In this document: piece by piece, positions 63,115 through 64,000 of the stretch | How the letters are laid out: every line of letters begins with the position of its first letter | Numbering within the stretch: the stretch's first letter is position 1 | Assembly (NCBI RefSeq): GCF_950295315.1 | Contig: NC_080170.1 | Coordinates: forward strand, 93,914,054-93,978,053 | Source of the DNA: Erinaceus europaeus | Taxonomy: Eukaryota; Chordata; Mammalia; Eulipotyphla; Erinaceidae | Reading direction: 5' to 3' | Length of the DNA: 64,000 bases | Translations under genes and position numbers: made by a program | The notes under the pieces: model-generated | The model's input: the letters and a program-made list of their open reading frames with translations, nothing else | Told to the model about the DNA's origin: nothing | The model's database searches: none

Positions 63115-63345
63115 AGGGGCCAGGCGGTGGCACACCTGGTTAAGCACACACATTACAGTGCACAAGGATCTGGGTTAAGCCCCTGGTCCCCACCTGCAGA
63201 AGGAAAGCTTCATGAGTGGTGAAGCAGGTCTGCAGGTGTCTCTCTGTCTTTTTCCCGCACTCTTTCCCCTTCCCCTCACAATTTCTGTCTCTATTCAAAA
63301 TAAATAAATAAAGATTTAAAAATAAATAAATAATAAAGAAATAAA
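63115..63345 (+). mobile_element. SINE (family B), plus
   Basis: Head 'aggggccaggcggtggcaca', B box remnant 'ctgggttaagcccctgg', 'gtggtgaagcaggtctgcag', AATAAATA tail. It lies directly behind the A-rich tail of the previous SINE, a common landing site. Confidence 0.88.
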
Positions 63346-63845
63346 TGACTGTTCCAGTGAGTTAAATTGTTGACAGACAGTGGAAACCCATCTGGGATGA
63401 CAAACTACTCACCAAGTGGATTATATTCATTATTAAAGAGAAAATAATATAAGTAGTGACTTTACAGTTAAAAAATTATTTTTGGGTTACTATTTTAAAG
63501 CTATGTCTTCATGGTGAGTTCTCTAGGTTACTCATTCTCGATTAATAAACTATTATATGAGTTTAATGATTTTACATAGTATTACTGCCCACCTTGCCAC
63601 CAATTATACTAATGTATAAAAATAGGTCATAGTATGCTTCATATAGTAAGAAGTCTACTGTAAATGAAAAATTATTGTTAACACCTGGAATTAAAAATTA
63701 TAAACAAAACTTCAGGTTAGTCAATTCAAAAGTAAATCATACACAAATTTTTGTCACTGAGACAAACAAACACCTGTTCATTAAGGTTAAGCCTTATTTA
63801 ATCTAGGTGTGGCTAATCATTATCAAGACTGTATTTTATTAATTT
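63346..63845 (-). other. Intron sequence, nothing recognised
   Basis: AT-rich. A GTGAGTAG donor-like string (minus strand, about 63412) has no matching acceptor or frame. Confidence 0.5.
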
Positions 63846-63849
63846 TTTT

Positions 63850-64000
63850 ACTTTTATTTTTTAATATTTTATTTATTTATTCCTTTTATTGCCCTTGTTT
63901 TATTGTTGTAGTTATTACTGATGTCGTTATTGTTGATTACGACAGAGAGAAATGAAGAGAGGAGGGGAAGACAGAAAGGGGGAGAGAAAGATAGACATCT
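63850..64000 (-). mobile_element. SINE (family A), minus, cut by window end
   Basis: T-rich tail, 'ccttttattgcccttgtttt', 'gttgattacgacagagagaa', 'gggggagagaaagatagaca'. The head is outside the window. Confidence 0.88.

Noticed and set aside
37742..63340. tRNA genes suggested by B-box-like strings such as 'ggttcgagcc'
   Set aside because: All lie in SINE heads, followed by the SINE body and A-rich tail; none folds as an isolated tRNA by eye.
63395..63470. Upstream DZIP3 exon ending at a GTGAGTAG donor
   Set aside because: No acceptor with a pyrimidine tract lies nearby, and the frames are not open.
1..64000. CRISPR arrays, operons, bacterial mobile systems
   Set aside because: The sequence is clearly mammalian; the short tandem arrays are microsatellites or LTR minisatellites without spacers.

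Overview
The window reads as mammalian nuclear DNA. It has split coding exons with GT/AG borders, L1 and MIR retroelements, an endogenous retrovirus and a very high load of tRNA-derived SINEs. The commonest SINE has a tRNA-like head, a 'gaagcaggtctgcaggtgtc' box, a CT-rich middle, a CAA/AAT-rich body and an A-rich tail. To my knowledge this is typical of hedgehogs (Erinaceidae, e.g. Erinaceus). The species call is inference from repeat style, not from a search.

Layout. Positions 1-2333 hold a short class II (ERVK-like) endogenous retrovirus with two LTRs, a Lys-type primer binding site and a polypurine tract, but no recognisable gag, pol or env. It sits inside another retroelement (2334-3142). 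Positions 4664-12610 hold a nearly full-length but dead L1 on the minus strand. It is interrupted by two younger minus-strand insertions, and a SINE lies at its 3' end. Positions 12.6-22.9 kb are gene-free and hold old L1, SINE, MIR and MER5-like fragments plus one repeat-poor block (16.8-17.2 kb) that may be a conserved non-coding element.

From 24443 to 59874 the minus strand carries the 3' half of one protein-coding gene, DZIP3, a RING-H2 E3 ubiquitin ligase and RNA-binding protein. I found 14 exons whose reading phases join without a break. They give 530 codons plus a stop, the C-terminal part of a protein of about 1,200 residues in human. The exons encode a charged, coiled-coil-rich middle, a Pro-rich segment, a Glu tract and a C3H2C3 RING-H2 finger with all eight zinc ligands. 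The 5' half of the gene lies beyond the right edge; no further exon could be supported between 59875 and 64000. The introns hold SINEs, L1 3' ends, microsatellites and retroelements nested in each other.

I see no undescribed biological system. The points most worth a second look are: a 15-nt in-frame tandem splice acceptor in DZIP3; a 27-unit CA (UG in the transcript) tract 51 nt from the acceptor of a frame-neutral exon; a possible conserved element at 16.8-17.2 kb; a SINE that seems to carry a 3' transduction; a SINE with a duplicated tRNA-like head; and the internally deleted ERV with diverged minisatellites in its LTRs.
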